Notes: generated by a model not told the origin, from the sequence alone. 64,000 nucleotides of DNA from Deltaproteobacteria bacterium (GCA_028817435.1 JAPPPQ010000031.1:62001-126000), one strand, 5' to 3'. Shown: positions 1 to 8,633, counted from the stretch's first letter. Program-made: numbers and translations.

Positions 1-1542
1 ATCACCGGGGGTGTAGATGCCCTGATAAACGGCCCGCTGGCTGGTGGGGCTGGTGCCGAGCAGCGGCGTGTAGAACTCCTGGAAGTGCTCCTCGTCATCC
101 ACACGCGAGTAGTAAAGCCCGCCGCTCACCTCGAAATCGCCGTAGAACCACTCCGCGCGCAGCTCGTGCGAGGTGGATTCCAGCTTGGTAATGGGCCGCC
201 CGCTGAACTGGTTGACATGGAAGGTGGTGAAGCCCGACATCGGGTCAATGCCCGCCGTCAGCGGCCCGGGGCCGTCCGGATCTGAGGTGTAGACTTTGTT
301 CGGCACCGTGATGCGCGAACCCACCAGCGGGTTGCGGTCTGCGTTGCCGCCGTTGGTGAAGGCGTCGTATTCCGTCCAGCCGAACAGATAGGAGAGGACG
401 AGATCGCTGTTGATCTCCCATTCTGCGCGGAAGCTGGCGATGCTGGTCTCGGCGTCCAGCCCCACGGAGCGCGGGTCCACCAGAATGCCGCTGGGCCGGT
501 TGTCCGGCCCCGCGCCGCTGGGAACGGGCACGGGAACACCGGCGGGCTGGATCATGAAGGCCGTAGCGGGGCCGGGCTGGCTGGGAAGCTCGCCGCAAAA
601 CAGCGTGTTGCCCACGGTGGCGGGCGCGCCGCTGAAAATGCCCGGGCGCAACGCCTGGTTGCAGTTCAGGTCGCCGTGCTGCGAAAAGCCCACGCGGCCC
701 GAGTTTGCGCCCCACAGCACATAGTAGGGCGCGGGCTCGCGCTCGGTTTCGTTGTGGTAGTAGCTGGCGGTGAAGGAGAGCTCTTCCAGCGGGCGGTAGG
801 TGAGCGCCAGGCTGCCGGCCTTGTCGTCCCAGCCGCCGAGAGCGTCGGTGGTGGTGGCGCCGCCGAGATCGAGCCCGGCGTTGGGGTGATCGTTGCGGGT
901 GTGGCCGTCGAAATCCGATGCGCCGAGGGCGATTTTGGCGAGCACTTTGTCGCCGCCCAGCGGGCCTGCGAGCTGCAGCTTGATGCTGCGCCGGTTGCCG
1001 CTGCCGGTATCTGCGCTCAAATGCCCCGAGGGCTCGTCCGTGGGCTGCCCGGTCACATAGTTGATGGCGCCGGCGAAGGCGTTGCGGCCGTAAAGGGCGT
1101 TTTGCGGGCCTTTCACCACCTCCACGCGCTGCACATCCAGCAGCCCGGGGTCGAACATTCCCTGCCGCTGCAGGTAAATGCCGTCCATGAAGACGCCCAC
1201 ATTCTGCACCCGCGCCGAGACGAAGCTGGTGCTGAGGCCGCGGATGACCGGGTAGCCGGTGTTGCCCGAGTTGGCGAAGGGCTCGTAGGTGAAGCCCACG
1301 GTGCGGGCGGCGATGTCTTCCAGGCCGCGCGCCCCCACGCTGTCGAGATCCCCGGCGTCCAGTGCGGTGATGGCCAGGGGCACATCCTGCAGCGATTCCT
1401 CGCGCCTGCGCGCGGTGACGATGATCTCGTCAATTGCGGACATCTGCTCCTCGCCGGAGGCTTCCTGCGCCTCTGCCGGGAACGGGAAGCCCGCCGCCAG
1501 TGCCAGCGCCAGCGCGCTGGCCGAAATGCCCTCAAGCCTCAT
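1..1542 (-). CDS. TonB-dependent outer-membrane receptor, 3' part beyond window
   Basis: 514 codons are open from the ATG at 1542 to the left edge, so the C-terminal beta-barrel is cut off. An AGGAGG Shine-Dalgarno lies just upstream. Residues 1-26 form a signal peptide ending in AEA-Q. A TonB-box/plug start follows (DEIIVTARRREESLQDVPLA), then the plug hallmarks RVEVVKGPQNALYGRNAFAG. Receptors of this family take up siderophores, cofactors or oligomeric substrates across the outer membrane using TonB energy. The ligand cannot be read from the sequence. It diverges from the MFS operon and shares a promoter element with the DUF1838/TonB-receptor operon at 15475-15490, which suggests co-regulation. 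Confidence 0.95.
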   Translation of the reverse strand, partial: MRLEGISASALALALAAGFPFPAEAQEASGEEQMSAIDEIIVTARRREESLQDVPLAITALDAGDLDSVGARGLEDIAARTVGFTYEPFANSGNTGYPVIRGLSTSFVSARVQNVGVFMDGIYLQRQGMFDPGLLDVQRVEVVKGPQNALYGRNAFAGAINYVTGQPTDEPSGHLSADTGSGNRRSIKLQLAGPLGGDKVLAKIALGASDFDGHTRNDHPNAGLDLGGATTTDALGGWDDKAGSLALTYRPLEELSFTASYYHNETEREPAPYYVLWGANSGRVGFSQHGDLNCNQALRPGIFSGAPATVGNTLFCGELPSQPGPATAFMIQPAGVPVPVPSGAGPDNRPSGILVDPRSVGLDAETSIASFRAEWEINSDLVLSYLFGWTEYDAFTNGGNADRNPLVGSRITVPNKVYTSDPDGPGPLTAGIDPMSGFTTFHVNQFSGRPITKLESTSHELRAEWFYGDFEVSGGLYYSRVDDEEHFQEFYTPLLGTSPTSQRAVYQGIYTPGD

Positions 1543-1582
1543 GGTGCAATCCTCCTCGCCACCTGCGCCGCGCGGCGCGGCG

Positions 1583-1598
1583 CTGGGATAATGTTATA
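1583..1598 (-). promoter_or_regulatory. Probable -10 region, TATAACATTATCCCAG, of the TonB receptor
   Basis: On the minus strand this AT-rich patch contains a TATAAC hexamer (1593-1598), which would start transcription about 44 nt before the ATG at 1542. The 16-base string matches 14 of 16 positions of the patch at 15475-15490 in front of the other TonB-receptor operon. No convincing -35 was found. Confidence 0.5.
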
Positions 1599-1640
1599 CC
1601 ATCCACCCGCCCCTGGCGCTAAAATAATTCGCCCGTCCCC

Positions 1641-1712
1641 GGCCCCCCGCAAGGGCGGCGGAACGCCCGAGGGGCCGCAAAGGGCCGGAAAAGCCCCCAA
1701 ACCGCCGGGCGG
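1641..1712 (+). promoter_or_regulatory. GC-rich hairpins in the leader of the MFS operon
   Basis: A -10-like TAAAAT at 1620-1625 would give a leader of more than 100 nt. It holds a nested hairpin (GGCCCC 1641-1646 with GGGGCC 1671-1676, enclosing GGGCG 1653-1657 with CGCCC 1664-1668) and a second one, CCGCC-G-GGCGG, at 1702-1712. GC-rich stems are expected by chance at this base composition, so function is uncertain. Confidence 0.25.
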
Positions 1713-1742
1713 AGGGAGCGCCGGGCTGAGGGAGAATTCGCC

Positions 1743-3149
1743 GTGTCTGCCAACGCACCGGATTCCCCGCAGGGAGAACGGCGGCTCCAAAGCTACCTGG
1801 GCATTCGCCTCATGCCCGGGGTGCGGCCCGTCAATATGGCGGCCTTCTACATCGCCGTGCTGTTCTCCACGCTGGTCTTCGCCTTCATGACCCAGGCGCA
1901 GGCCCTGCTGCTGACCACCACCCTGGGGGTAGAGGCGGCGCGGGCGGGCGGCGTTGGCGGAGGCATTGTGCTGTGGGGAAGCTGGGTGGTGATTTTGTGC
2001 GTCGGCCTGTTCGGCGCGCTCTCGGACAAGCTCGGGCGGCTGCCGGTTTTTGCGCTGGGCTTTTTGCTCATGGGCTTGTGCTGCTTTCTCCACCCCCAGG
2101 CCGAGCGGGTGGGCGCCGAGCTGGGGCGGCTGCTGCCGGGCGAAGCGCAGTTGGACGGCGTGGCCGGCCTGCTGGCGCTGCGGCTGCTCTACGCCGTGGG
2201 GGTGGCGGCCGCCATCGCCATGCTCCCCACGGTGCTGGCCGATTACGCGGTGGATTCGGACCGCGGCCGCGCCACCGGCATTCGCACCGTGATGGGCGGC
2301 ATGGGCGCGCTGCTGGCCACGGGCGCGCTGCTGCAATTGCCGAAGCTGCTGGTCTCGCTGGGCTTCGATTCGCAGGCGGCGCTGCGCTTCACCTACCAGG
2401 CGGCGGCCTATTTGATCTTCGCCGTCGCGCTGTTTTTGTGCCTGTTTTTGCAGCGCCGCACTTTGGCCCAGGCGCAGCGGCGCGAAAGCGTGTGGGAAAT
2501 TACCCGCGAGGGCCTGCGGGCGGCGCGCGATCCGGGTGTGGCGCTGGCCTATGGCGGGGCTTTTTTGGCGCGTGCGCCGCTGGCGATGTTCGGCGCTTTT
2601 TTTGCGCTCTGGAGCAAGCAGCGCGGCCTGGATATCGGACTCGGCCCGGAGGAGACCAGCCTCGCATTCATTGTGGCGATTGTTTTTGCGCTGCTCGGCG
2701 CGCCGATCTTCGGCCTGATGGCCGACCGCCTGAACCGCGTGACGGCGCTGGTGCTGGCCTGCGCGGTGGCGGCGCTGGGCTACGGAAGCACCTGGTTCAT
2801 CCAGGATCCGCTGGGCCTCGAATTGCCGGGGCTGCTCGGCGACCTGGCCGTGGCGGCTGTGGCCGCGCTCATCGGCTTCGGCGCCGTTGGCTGCGAAATT
2901 ACCAGCGCTGTGCTAATTGCGCAGCAAGCTCCCGGACGCGTGCGCGGCGCGGTCATCGGCTTCTTCAGCCTGAGCGGCGCGGTGGGTATTGTGGTGGCGG
3001 GCTCGCTCGGCGATTTGTTCGGCGGGTGGCATCCCACCGGCCCCTTCCTGGTCTTTGCCGCGCTGTCTGTGGTTGTGGCGCTGTGGGCGCTGCTGGTGCG
3101 AAACCGGGTGGTGTCTCTGCGTGAACTCGGCGAGCCTGTGGCCGGCTGA
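1743..3149 (+). CDS. MFS transporter (first of tandem pair)
   Basis: 468-residue major facilitator superfamily protein with about 12 hydrophobic segments. MFS motif A (GALSDKLGRL, residues 91-100) lies in the loop after the second segment. MFS proteins are inner-membrane secondary transporters driven by ion or substrate gradients. The substrate is not evident. The GTG start at 1743 is preceded by GAGGGAG. First gene of a + strand operon running to 6627. It is clearly paralogous to the next gene, and both carry an identical 85-base stretch (2719-2803 here). A central hydrophilic loop separates the two six-helix halves, as usual. Confidence 0.93.
   Translation: MSANAPDSPQGERRLQSYLGIRLMPGVRPVNMAAFYIAVLFSTLVFAFMTQAQALLLTTTLGVEAARAGGVGGGIVLWGSWVVILCVGLFGALSDKLGRLPVFALGFLLMGLCCFLHPQAERVGAELGRLLPGEAQLDGVAGLLALRLLYAVGVAAAIAMLPTVLADYAVDSDRGRATGIRTVMGGMGALLATGALLQLPKLLVSLGFDSQAALRFTYQAAAYLIFAVALFLCLFLQRRTLAQAQRRESVWEITREGLRAARDPGVALAYGGAFLARAPLAMFGAFFALWSKQRGLDIGLGPEETSLAFIVAIVFALLGAPIFGLMADRLNRVTALVLACAVAALGYGSTWFIQDPLGLELPGLLGDLAVAAVAALIGFGAVGCEITSAVLIAQQAPGRVRGAVIGFFSLSGAVGIVVAGSLGDLFGGWHPTGPFLVFAALSVVVALWALLVRNRVVSLRELGEPVAG
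2719..2803 (+). repeat. 85-bp direct repeat, copy 1 (within MFS genes)
   Basis: Identical base for base, including wobble positions, to 4070-4154. The flanking parts of the two paralogues are diverged, so recent gene conversion or recombination between the tandem genes is likely. Confidence 0.9.
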
Positions 3150-3168
3150 AAAAGGAGTAACAGGAACC

Positions 3169-4494
3169 ATGTCGCAGCGTTTCCTCGGCATCCGCCTCGC
3201 ACCGGGGGTGCAGCCCATCAATTTGGCTGCCTTCTATGTGGCGGCGCTGGTGTCCATTCTCATTTTCGCCTTCATGAATCAGGCGCAGATTTTGCTGCTC
3301 ACCCCCGAGCTGGGCGTGGATCCGGAGCAAAAGGGCAGCATCAGCGGCGATTTGGTGTTTTGGGGCGAGGTGGTGGTGCTGGGACTGGTCGGGATATTCG
3401 GCTCGCTCTCGGACAAAATCGGGCGGCTCCCGATTTTTTGCGGCGGCTTTGTGTTCCTGGGCCTGCTCTGCTTTTTGCAGCCAGAGGCGGGAAGCTTGAA
3501 CGGACTGCTGGTCATGCGGCTGTTCTACGCCGTGGGCGTGGCGGCGGTGATTGGCATGCTGCCCACGGTGCTGGCCGATTACGCGGTGGATGCGGACCGC
3601 GGCCGCGCCACCGGCATTCAGGGCGTAATGAACGGCATCGGCGCCATGATCACGGTGTTCGCGCTGCTGAAGCTGCCGAGCCTGCTCACCTCGCTGGGCG
3701 ACGATTCGCAAACCGCGGTGCGCCGCACCTATCAGCTGGTGGCCTATCTGTCTTTCGCCGTCGCAATTTTTCTGGCGCTCTTTTTGCAGCGCCGCGCCGT
3801 GAATCAAACCCAGCGGCCCGAGGGCACCCTGCTGCAGATTGCCATTGAGGGCCTGCGGGCGGCGCGCGATCCGGGCATTGCGCTGGCCTACGGCGCGGCC
3901 TTTTTGTCGCGCGGGCTGCTGACGGTGCTGGGCGTGTTCTTCACCGTGTGGGGCGAAAAGTTCGGCGTGGCGGCGGGCTACACCCCCGTGGATGCGGTGG
4001 CCCGGGTGGGGCTGGTCATTGGCGTGGCGCAGACTTTTGCGCTGATCGGCGCGCCGCTCTTCGGCATTTTGGCCGACCGCCTGAACCGCGTGACGGCGCT
4101 GGTGCTGGCCTGCGCGGTGGCGGCGCTGGGCTACGGAAGCACCTGGTTCATCCACGATCCGCTGGGGCTGGATTTGGCGGCCCTGCTAGGCGTGGTGGGC
4201 GCGGCCGCGCTCATTGGCCTGGGCGAGGTGGGCTGCATTATCACCAGCGGCGTGCTGATTGCGCAGCAAGCGCCCCCCCGCGTTCGCGGCGCGGTCATCG
4301 GCTTCTTCAACCTGAGCGGCGCGGCGGGCATTTTGGTGGCGAGCGCGCTGGGCGGGCGGCTCTTCGACAACTGGCGGCCTTCCGGCCCCTTCCTGCTCTT
4401 CGGCGCGCTGGCCCTCATTGTGGCGGTGTGGGGGCTGGCGGTGCGCGGCCGCGTGGTGCCGCTGCGCGAACCCGGCGCGCCGGAGGCCGGCTGA
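3169..4494 (+). CDS. MFS transporter (second of tandem pair)
   Basis: 441-residue paralogue of the upstream gene. It has the same N-terminal signature (FLGIRLAPGVQPINLAAFYV), motif A GSLSDKIGRLP at residues 78-88, and about 12 membrane segments. The ATG at 3169 follows AAGGAG with good spacing. A more upstream in-frame start exists inside the previous gene but would add a hydrophilic extension with no match to the paralogue. The stop overlaps the ATG of the next gene (TGATG), so translation is probably coupled. Two adjacent transporters of one subfamily may serve related substrates or form a pair. The substrate is unknown. Confidence 0.93.
   Translation: MSQRFLGIRLAPGVQPINLAAFYVAALVSILIFAFMNQAQILLLTPELGVDPEQKGSISGDLVFWGEVVVLGLVGIFGSLSDKIGRLPIFCGGFVFLGLLCFLQPEAGSLNGLLVMRLFYAVGVAAVIGMLPTVLADYAVDADRGRATGIQGVMNGIGAMITVFALLKLPSLLTSLGDDSQTAVRRTYQLVAYLSFAVAIFLALFLQRRAVNQTQRPEGTLLQIAIEGLRAARDPGIALAYGAAFLSRGLLTVLGVFFTVWGEKFGVAAGYTPVDAVARVGLVIGVAQTFALIGAPLFGILADRLNRVTALVLACAVAALGYGSTWFIHDPLGLDLAALLGVVGAAALIGLGEVGCIITSGVLIAQQAPPRVRGAVIGFFNLSGAAGILVASALGGRLFDNWRPSGPFLLFGALALIVAVWGLAVRGRVVPLREPGAPEAG
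4070..4154 (+). repeat. 85-bp direct repeat, copy 2 (within MFS genes)
   Basis: Second copy of the stretch at 2719-2803. It encodes the conserved segment LADRLNRVTALVLACAVAAL and the residues after it. Confidence 0.9.
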
Positions 4495-5180
4495 TGGATC
4501 TCTACACGGCGCTGGGCTTCGCCCATTTGCTCTGCTTCGTCTATTGGCTGGGCGGCGATCTGGGCGTCTTCTACTCCAGCCGCTTTTTGCAGCGCAGCGA
4601 TTTGTCTGCCGAAGCGCGCCGGGTGGCGGGGCGCATTATGATGGGCCTGGACCAGGGGCCGCGCATTTGCATGACGCTGATTGCAGCGCCGGGGGTGCAC
4701 ATGGCCGCGCACGCCGGCTGGCTGCCGCTCTCTGCCGGCTGGCTGGCCGCCATTTGGGCGCTCTCGCTGGGCTGGCTGGCGATGGTGCTGCTGCTGCACT
4801 TCGGCCCCCGGCTGGGCGCGGCCGCGGCCGGGCTGGCCGTGCCGCTGGCCAAGGTAGATTTGGGCTTCCGCGCGGTGCTGGCCCTGGGTTTGGGCGGCTT
4901 TGCCATTGGCGCGCTGCTTGCGCCGCAATCCGGGCCGCCGCTGGTTGCGCCCTGGCTGGCCGTCAAGCTGCTGGTGTTTGCAGCGCTGGTGGGCTGCGGG
5001 CTTGGCATCCGCATTGCGCTGCGCCCCTTCGGCCCGGCCTTCGCAGCCCTGCAGAGCGGGCCGCCCAGCCCGGAGCACAATTTGGCCATTGCGCAGAGCC
5101 TGGCCCACTGCCGCCCGCTGGTGCTCGCCATTTGGGCCGGCCTGCTGCTGAACGCCGCCCTGGGGCTGCACCTGCTGTGA
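4494..5180 (+). CDS. Predicted integral membrane protein of unknown function
   Basis: 228 residues with six or so hydrophobic segments spread over the whole length and short polar loops, so an inner-membrane protein. It begins MDLYTALGFAHLLCFVYWLG. The ATG overlaps the stop of the MFS gene before it and there is no room for another start. Its layout is reminiscent of CopD-like or other small multi-pass proteins, but no copper ligands or other diagnostic motif can be pointed to, so no function is assigned. Position between transporter and GST genes suggests a part in handling the transported compound. Confidence 0.75.
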   Translation: MDLYTALGFAHLLCFVYWLGGDLGVFYSSRFLQRSDLSAEARRVAGRIMMGLDQGPRICMTLIAAPGVHMAAHAGWLPLSAGWLAAIWALSLGWLAMVLLLHFGPRLGAAAAGLAVPLAKVDLGFRAVLALGLGGFAIGALLAPQSGPPLVAPWLAVKLLVFAALVGCGLGIRIALRPFGPAFAALQSGPPSPEHNLAIAQSLAHCRPLVLAIWAGLLLNAALGLHLL

Positions 5181-5188
5181 GGGGGGTG

Positions 5189-5896
5189 ATGGAATTGACG
5201 CTGCTCGGAAGTGCGGTTTCGCCCTATACGGCGCGGGTGCGGCTGATGATCTATGCGCGGGCGCTGCCGGTGGCCATTGCCGAGCCGCCGGGAGGGCTGC
5301 GGTCGGCGGAGCTGCGCGCGCGCAACCCCCTGGGCAAGGTGCCCGTGCTGGAACTGCGCGCGCCGGGCGAAGCGCCGCGCTATCTGCCGGAATCCGGGGC
5401 AATTTTGGATTACCTGGAAGAGGCCTTTGCCGAAAACCCGCTGCGCCCCGCCGATGCCTGGGGCCGGGCGCGGGAGCGCGCGCTGATGCGCTGCGCGGAA
5501 CTGCTGGTGGACCGCGCCGTGTTTCCGCTGTTTCGCGCGCTGCTGGCGGGAGAGACTGCGCCGCCGCTTGCGGAAATGCGCGGGGCGCTGCAGATGCTCG
5601 ACGGTCTGCTGCGCCACTTTGCCGGCGGCGCCACCGCCGGCGCGGCGGAGGCGGGCGCGGGCGCGGAGGCAGAGGCGGGCGCGCCGCGGGCGCTCTCGCT
5701 GGCAGATTGCGCGCTGCTTCCCAGTTTGTTCTACGCCCTGCGTCTGGCCGAAGCCTGGGGCGAGCCCGATGTGCTGGACGGACTCGGCGCGCTGCGGGCG
5801 CGCTGGGAGTGGCTCGAAGCGCAGCCCGCCGCGGCCCGGGTGCTGGGCGAACTCGAATCCGGCTTTCGCGCCCTGCGCGAGCGGAGCGCGCAATGA
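5189..5896 (+). CDS. Glutathione S-transferase family protein
   Basis: 235 residues. The thioredoxin-like N-terminal half has the SPYTARVRL start, the cis-proline region NPLGKVPVLEL and the glutathione-binding ESGAILDYLEE. The C-terminal half is all-helical and contains an alanine/glutamate-rich low-complexity insert of about 25 residues near position 150. These enzymes usually conjugate or isomerise electrophiles with glutathione in the cytoplasm. The ATG at 5189 is preceded by a G-rich ribosome-binding site. The stop overlaps the next ATG (ATGA), so it belongs to the MFS operon. Confidence 0.85.
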   Translation: MELTLLGSAVSPYTARVRLMIYARALPVAIAEPPGGLRSAELRARNPLGKVPVLELRAPGEAPRYLPESGAILDYLEEAFAENPLRPADAWGRARERALMRCAELLVDRAVFPLFRALLAGETAPPLAEMRGALQMLDGLLRHFAGGATAGAAEAGAGAEAEAGAPRALSLADCALLPSLFYALRLAEAWGEPDVLDGLGALRARWEWLEAQPAAARVLGELESGFRALRERSAQ

Positions 5897-6627
5897 GCGG
5901 CATTGCCGGCGGCGCGCTGCACAGCACCGTTCGCGGCGCCATTCTCTACACCAGCGACAAGCCGGAGCGCCGGGGGCGGGAGCGCGGGCGCGAGTATTTC
6001 AGCATCACCCGCCAATCCGACGGCGTGCGCGTGGTGCACTCGCACTGCGAGATTGACGACGCCCCCGATGTGCTGCGCGATGTGGTGCTGAGCCTGGACC
6101 CCGCGGGCCACCCCCTGGACGCCTTTGTGCGGCTCAGCGTGGGCGGGCGCTTTGAGGGCAGCGGCTGGATGCGCTTTGCGGAATCGCAGGCCGAATGCGA
6201 GAGCTTCAACCGCCAGAGCGGGCGCACCGCGCAGCGCATTGCGCTGCCGCGCCGCTTGCGCGGGCTGGTGGCGCACCCGCTGGTGGGCGACGCCCTGTGC
6301 CTGCAGCTTTACGACCGCAGCGCGGGGCCGGGCCGCGCATTTTATCCCGATGTAATGCTCACCTCTCCCGACCACCGGGGCGCCACCGGCCCGCTGCTGT
6401 TCCAGGCCGGTTTCGGCCTGGAGTTTGTGGGCGAAGAGCAGATTGAAGTGGCGGCGGGCCGCTTCGACGCGCTGCATTTTCGCTATGTGGATACCGACGA
6501 GCTTCCCGTGGAGCACCCGCCCTACGATATTTGGTGCAGCGCCGGTGATTACATTTTTTTGCGCGGCGCGGTGGGCGGCTATATGCAGACCCGCTACGAG
6601 CTCGTCTCGCTGCAGCGCGGCGGCTGA
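5893..6627 (+). CDS. Conserved-looking protein of unknown function
   Basis: 244 residues, soluble, without signal peptide or membrane segment. It is rich in aromatic beta-strand-like stretches such as GFGLEFVGEEQIEVAAGRFD and YDIWCSAGDYIFLRGAVGGY. I do not recognise the family. The start ATG overlaps the GST stop by four bases, and normal codon bias supports a real gene. It is the last gene of the MFS/GST operon and converges with the SDR gene at 6634. Confidence 0.75.
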   Translation: MSGIAGGALHSTVRGAILYTSDKPERRGRERGREYFSITRQSDGVRVVHSHCEIDDAPDVLRDVVLSLDPAGHPLDAFVRLSVGGRFEGSGWMRFAESQAECESFNRQSGRTAQRIALPRRLRGLVAHPLVGDALCLQLYDRSAGPGRAFYPDVMLTSPDHRGATGPLLFQAGFGLEFVGEEQIEVAAGRFDALHFRYVDTDELPVEHPPYDIWCSAGDYIFLRGAVGGYMQTRYELVSLQRGG

Positions 6628-6633
6628 GCCCGC

Positions 6634-7455
6634 CTAGGCGCGCGGGGCATCCAGCGCGGCGAAGAGATTGCGCTTGCGGAAGAGCGCGGCGAAAAAGCGG
6701 CGCATGGCCTTGCCGGTGGTGAGCCATGCCACGCGCTCGCCGCTCTTTTCGCTGCGCAGCACGCGCTCTGCCAGCCACGGCGTCACCGTCTCCGGCAAAT
6801 CTCCCAGAATGTTGAAGATGCGCCGGTTGCGCTGTCCCTGTTCGGTATCGGGGCTGAGATCGTAATCGCCGGTGATGAAATCTGTAATGACAATGCCCGG
6901 GCTGAGCGCGCCGACGCGCAGCGGCGTGCCCGCCACTTCCTTTTGCAGCGCGCGATGCAGGTAGCGCACGGCGCGCTTGCTTGCGCCGTAGGCGGACATT
7001 CCCGCGCGCACTTCGCCGCCGCTGCCGAAGCCCTCCATGTTCCAGAGATGGCCGCTGCCCTGCGCCATCATGCCGCGCAGCGCCACCCGGCTGCCGAGCA
7101 GCAGCCCGCCCAGGTTGGTGGCGGCCAGCGCCTGCATCGCCCCGGCGTCCTGCTCCCAAAGCGGGCGCAGCGGCAAACCCAGCCCCGCGTTGTTGATCCA
7201 CACATCCACGCCGCCGAAGCGCCGCGCCGCCGCATCCCAGAGCGCCTGCAAATCTGCCGGGCGCGTCACCTCGCAGGCGCGGCCGGTTACGAGCTCTGCG
7301 CCGTAGCGCTGCGCCAGTTCGGCCACGCAGGTGGATACCGCAGCGTCGCTGCGGCCACTGACCGCAACCGCGCAGCCCCGCGCCAAAAAAGCCTCGGCAA
7401 GGCCGCGCCCAATCCCCCGCGTGCTGCCCGTAATGACGATGCGGCGCATTGGCAA
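6634..7455 (-). CDS. Short-chain dehydrogenase, chlorophyll-b-reductase-like (NYC1/NOL type)
   Basis: 273-residue SDR. The NAD(P)-binding TGSTRGIG is at residues 9-16, NNAG at 88-91, and the catalytic pair is Y156/K160 (AYGASK). Instead of the usual Ser-Ser strand before the tyrosine it reads WNMEGFGSGGE. That resembles the NMDGxGSGG block known from plant chlorophyll(ide) b reductases NYC1 and NOL and their bacterial relatives, and the later LSPGIVITDFI also fits that group. It probably reduces a formyl or keto group with NAD(P)H in the cytoplasm. The natural substrate is unknown. It is a single gene, convergent with the MFS operon. Confidence 0.85.
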   Translation of the reverse strand: MPMRRIVITGSTRGIGRGLAEAFLARGCAVAVSGRSDAAVSTCVAELAQRYGAELVTGRACEVTRPADLQALWDAAARRFGGVDVWINNAGLGLPLRPLWEQDAGAMQALAATNLGGLLLGSRVALRGMMAQGSGHLWNMEGFGSGGEVRAGMSAYGASKRAVRYLHRALQKEVAGTPLRVGALSPGIVITDFITGDYDLSPDTEQGQRNRRIFNILGDLPETVTPWLAERVLRSEKSGERVAWLTTGKAMRRFFAALFRKRNLFAALDAPRA

Positions 7456-7518
7456 AGCCTATGGCGCGCGCGGCCGCCCCGCAAGCGGGCGGCCGCGCTC
7501 TTGCTGACAAATGCGGGG

Positions 7519-8538
7519 CTAGCGGCCGAAGCGGTAGGAAATGGAGAGTCCGCCGGAGAGCTGGGACTCGGTGCCGGCGATTTCGACCAGCGGGCTGTCT
7601 GCGGCGTCGCCGGCCAGCTGGATGTAATCCACGAACACTCCCGCCTCCCACTTCCTGGCGAATTGCCAGAAAAAGGCCGCGCTTGCGCCGTAGCTCATAA
7701 TGCCGGCCTTGGCCTCGTAGCCGTTGGGGTTCGCTTCTGCGGCCCGGTAGAGAAGGTCGTCTTTCCCCACAGGGTCCAGAGCCATGTTCAACATTGCAGC
7801 AGTTGCTCCGCAGGCCGGCTCCATCATCCCCGCCCTCAACATACTGATTTTCGGGTCCCTGTTGTGATCGCACGCCTCTTCCTGCGTGACGCCGAAGTAG
7901 GCCTTCATGTAATCCTTCGTGGCCCAGGATCCCGAGATGCCCAGCTCCAGCCCCATGGTCTCATCCTGGCGGAGGGGAATGGGCCAGCTCAAACCGAAAT
8001 CAAGCAGGCCGCCCTTGTGGCCGCCAAAGCCCTGGCTGTAACCCAGGGAAGCTTCGGCAAAGCCAACAAAGGCATCTACCGAAACGCCGGCCATTACTGT
8101 GCCGTCCACCTTTTTGAAGCCGCGCAGCGCGTCGTTGTCGTCCGTGCCGCCGGTGGTGCCGCCGCCTGCGCCGCTGTCCCCGGCGTCGCGCCCGAAGTCG
8201 TAGCCCACAAAGGCATTGGCCGAGAGCCAATCGCCCTCGAACAACACCGCGCCGAGCCCGCCTTCCTCCGTGGAGAAGAAGAAGCGCTCCCGGTAGGTGA
8301 CCGCAATGATGGGCAGCGGCGAGCCCTGGTAGTCGTCCGAGCCGTCGTAATCCGGACTGAAATCGCCGCCGAAGCCGAGCGAGAAGCTCCAGTTGCTCCC
8401 GCTCCGCTGCGGCCGCTGCGAGTCGTCCGCTTCGAAGCGCGGCGGCTCCTGCGGCTCCTCGAACTCCTGCGCCGCAAGCGGCGCGGAACACAGCGCCAAA
8501 AATGCCCCCGCCAGAATCAACCCGTAGACCTTGCTCAT
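7519..8538 (-). CDS. MipA/OmpV family outer-membrane protein
   Basis: 339 residues. The signal peptide is residues 1-24 (ends APLAAQ) and the mature part is rich in amphipathic beta strands. The family block near the start (SFSLGFGGDFSPDYDGSDDY followed by PLPIIAVTYRERFF) and the C-terminal aromatic SISYRFGR are typical of MipA/OmpV beta-barrels. These sit in the outer membrane, and in some species scaffold murein hydrolases. The ATG at 8538 follows AAGGAGCAGGAC. It has its own strong promoter (8579-8607), with a 15-base poly-G tract directly upstream of the -35 box, a hint of phase-variable expression. Confidence 0.87.
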   Translation of the reverse strand: MSKVYGLILAGAFLALCSAPLAAQEFEEPQEPPRFEADDSQRPQRSGSNWSFSLGFGGDFSPDYDGSDDYQGSPLPIIAVTYRERFFFSTEEGGLGAVLFEGDWLSANAFVGYDFGRDAGDSGAGGGTTGGTDDNDALRGFKKVDGTVMAGVSVDAFVGFAEASLGYSQGFGGHKGGLLDFGLSWPIPLRQDETMGLELGISGSWATKDYMKAYFGVTQEEACDHNRDPKISMLRAGMMEPACGATAAMLNMALDPVGKDDLLYRAAEANPNGYEAKAGIMSYGASAAFFWQFARKWEAGVFVDYIQLAGDAADSPLVEIAGTESQLSGGLSISYRFGR

Positions 8539-8578
8539 GTCCTGCTCCTTTCAGCGGGCGGGATTGCCCGTCGCCCCA

Positions 8579-8607
8579 ATTAAGGGTTTTTGCCGCCTCT
8601 TTGTCAA
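8579..8607 (-). promoter_or_regulatory. Sigma-70 promoter of the MipA-like gene
   Basis: Reading the minus strand there is a perfect TTGACA -35 box (8602-8607), a spacer of exactly 17 bases (8585-8601) and a CTTAAT -10 box (8579-8584). Transcription would begin around 8572 and give a leader of about 35 nt with a good ribosome-binding site. Confidence 0.75.
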
Positions 8608-8618
8608 GCCCTTTTCCA

Positions 8619-8633
8619 CCCCCCCCCCCCCCC
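8619..8633 (-). repeat. Poly-G tract of 15 (minus strand), upstream of the MipA promoter
   Basis: Fifteen consecutive C on the + strand. It lies 11 bases upstream of the -35 box of the MipA-like gene and 13 bases beyond the aldehyde dehydrogenase stop. Its downstream flank reads TGGAAAAG, close to the TGGAAGAG that follows the G13 tract at 14360-14372. Tracts of this length are prone to slipped-strand mispairing. Confidence 0.95.

Noticed and set aside
6600-6660. GC-rich inverted repeats between the convergent operons, as a terminator
   Set aside because: Stem is short and interrupted, with no T-run. Such short GC repeats are common by chance here.
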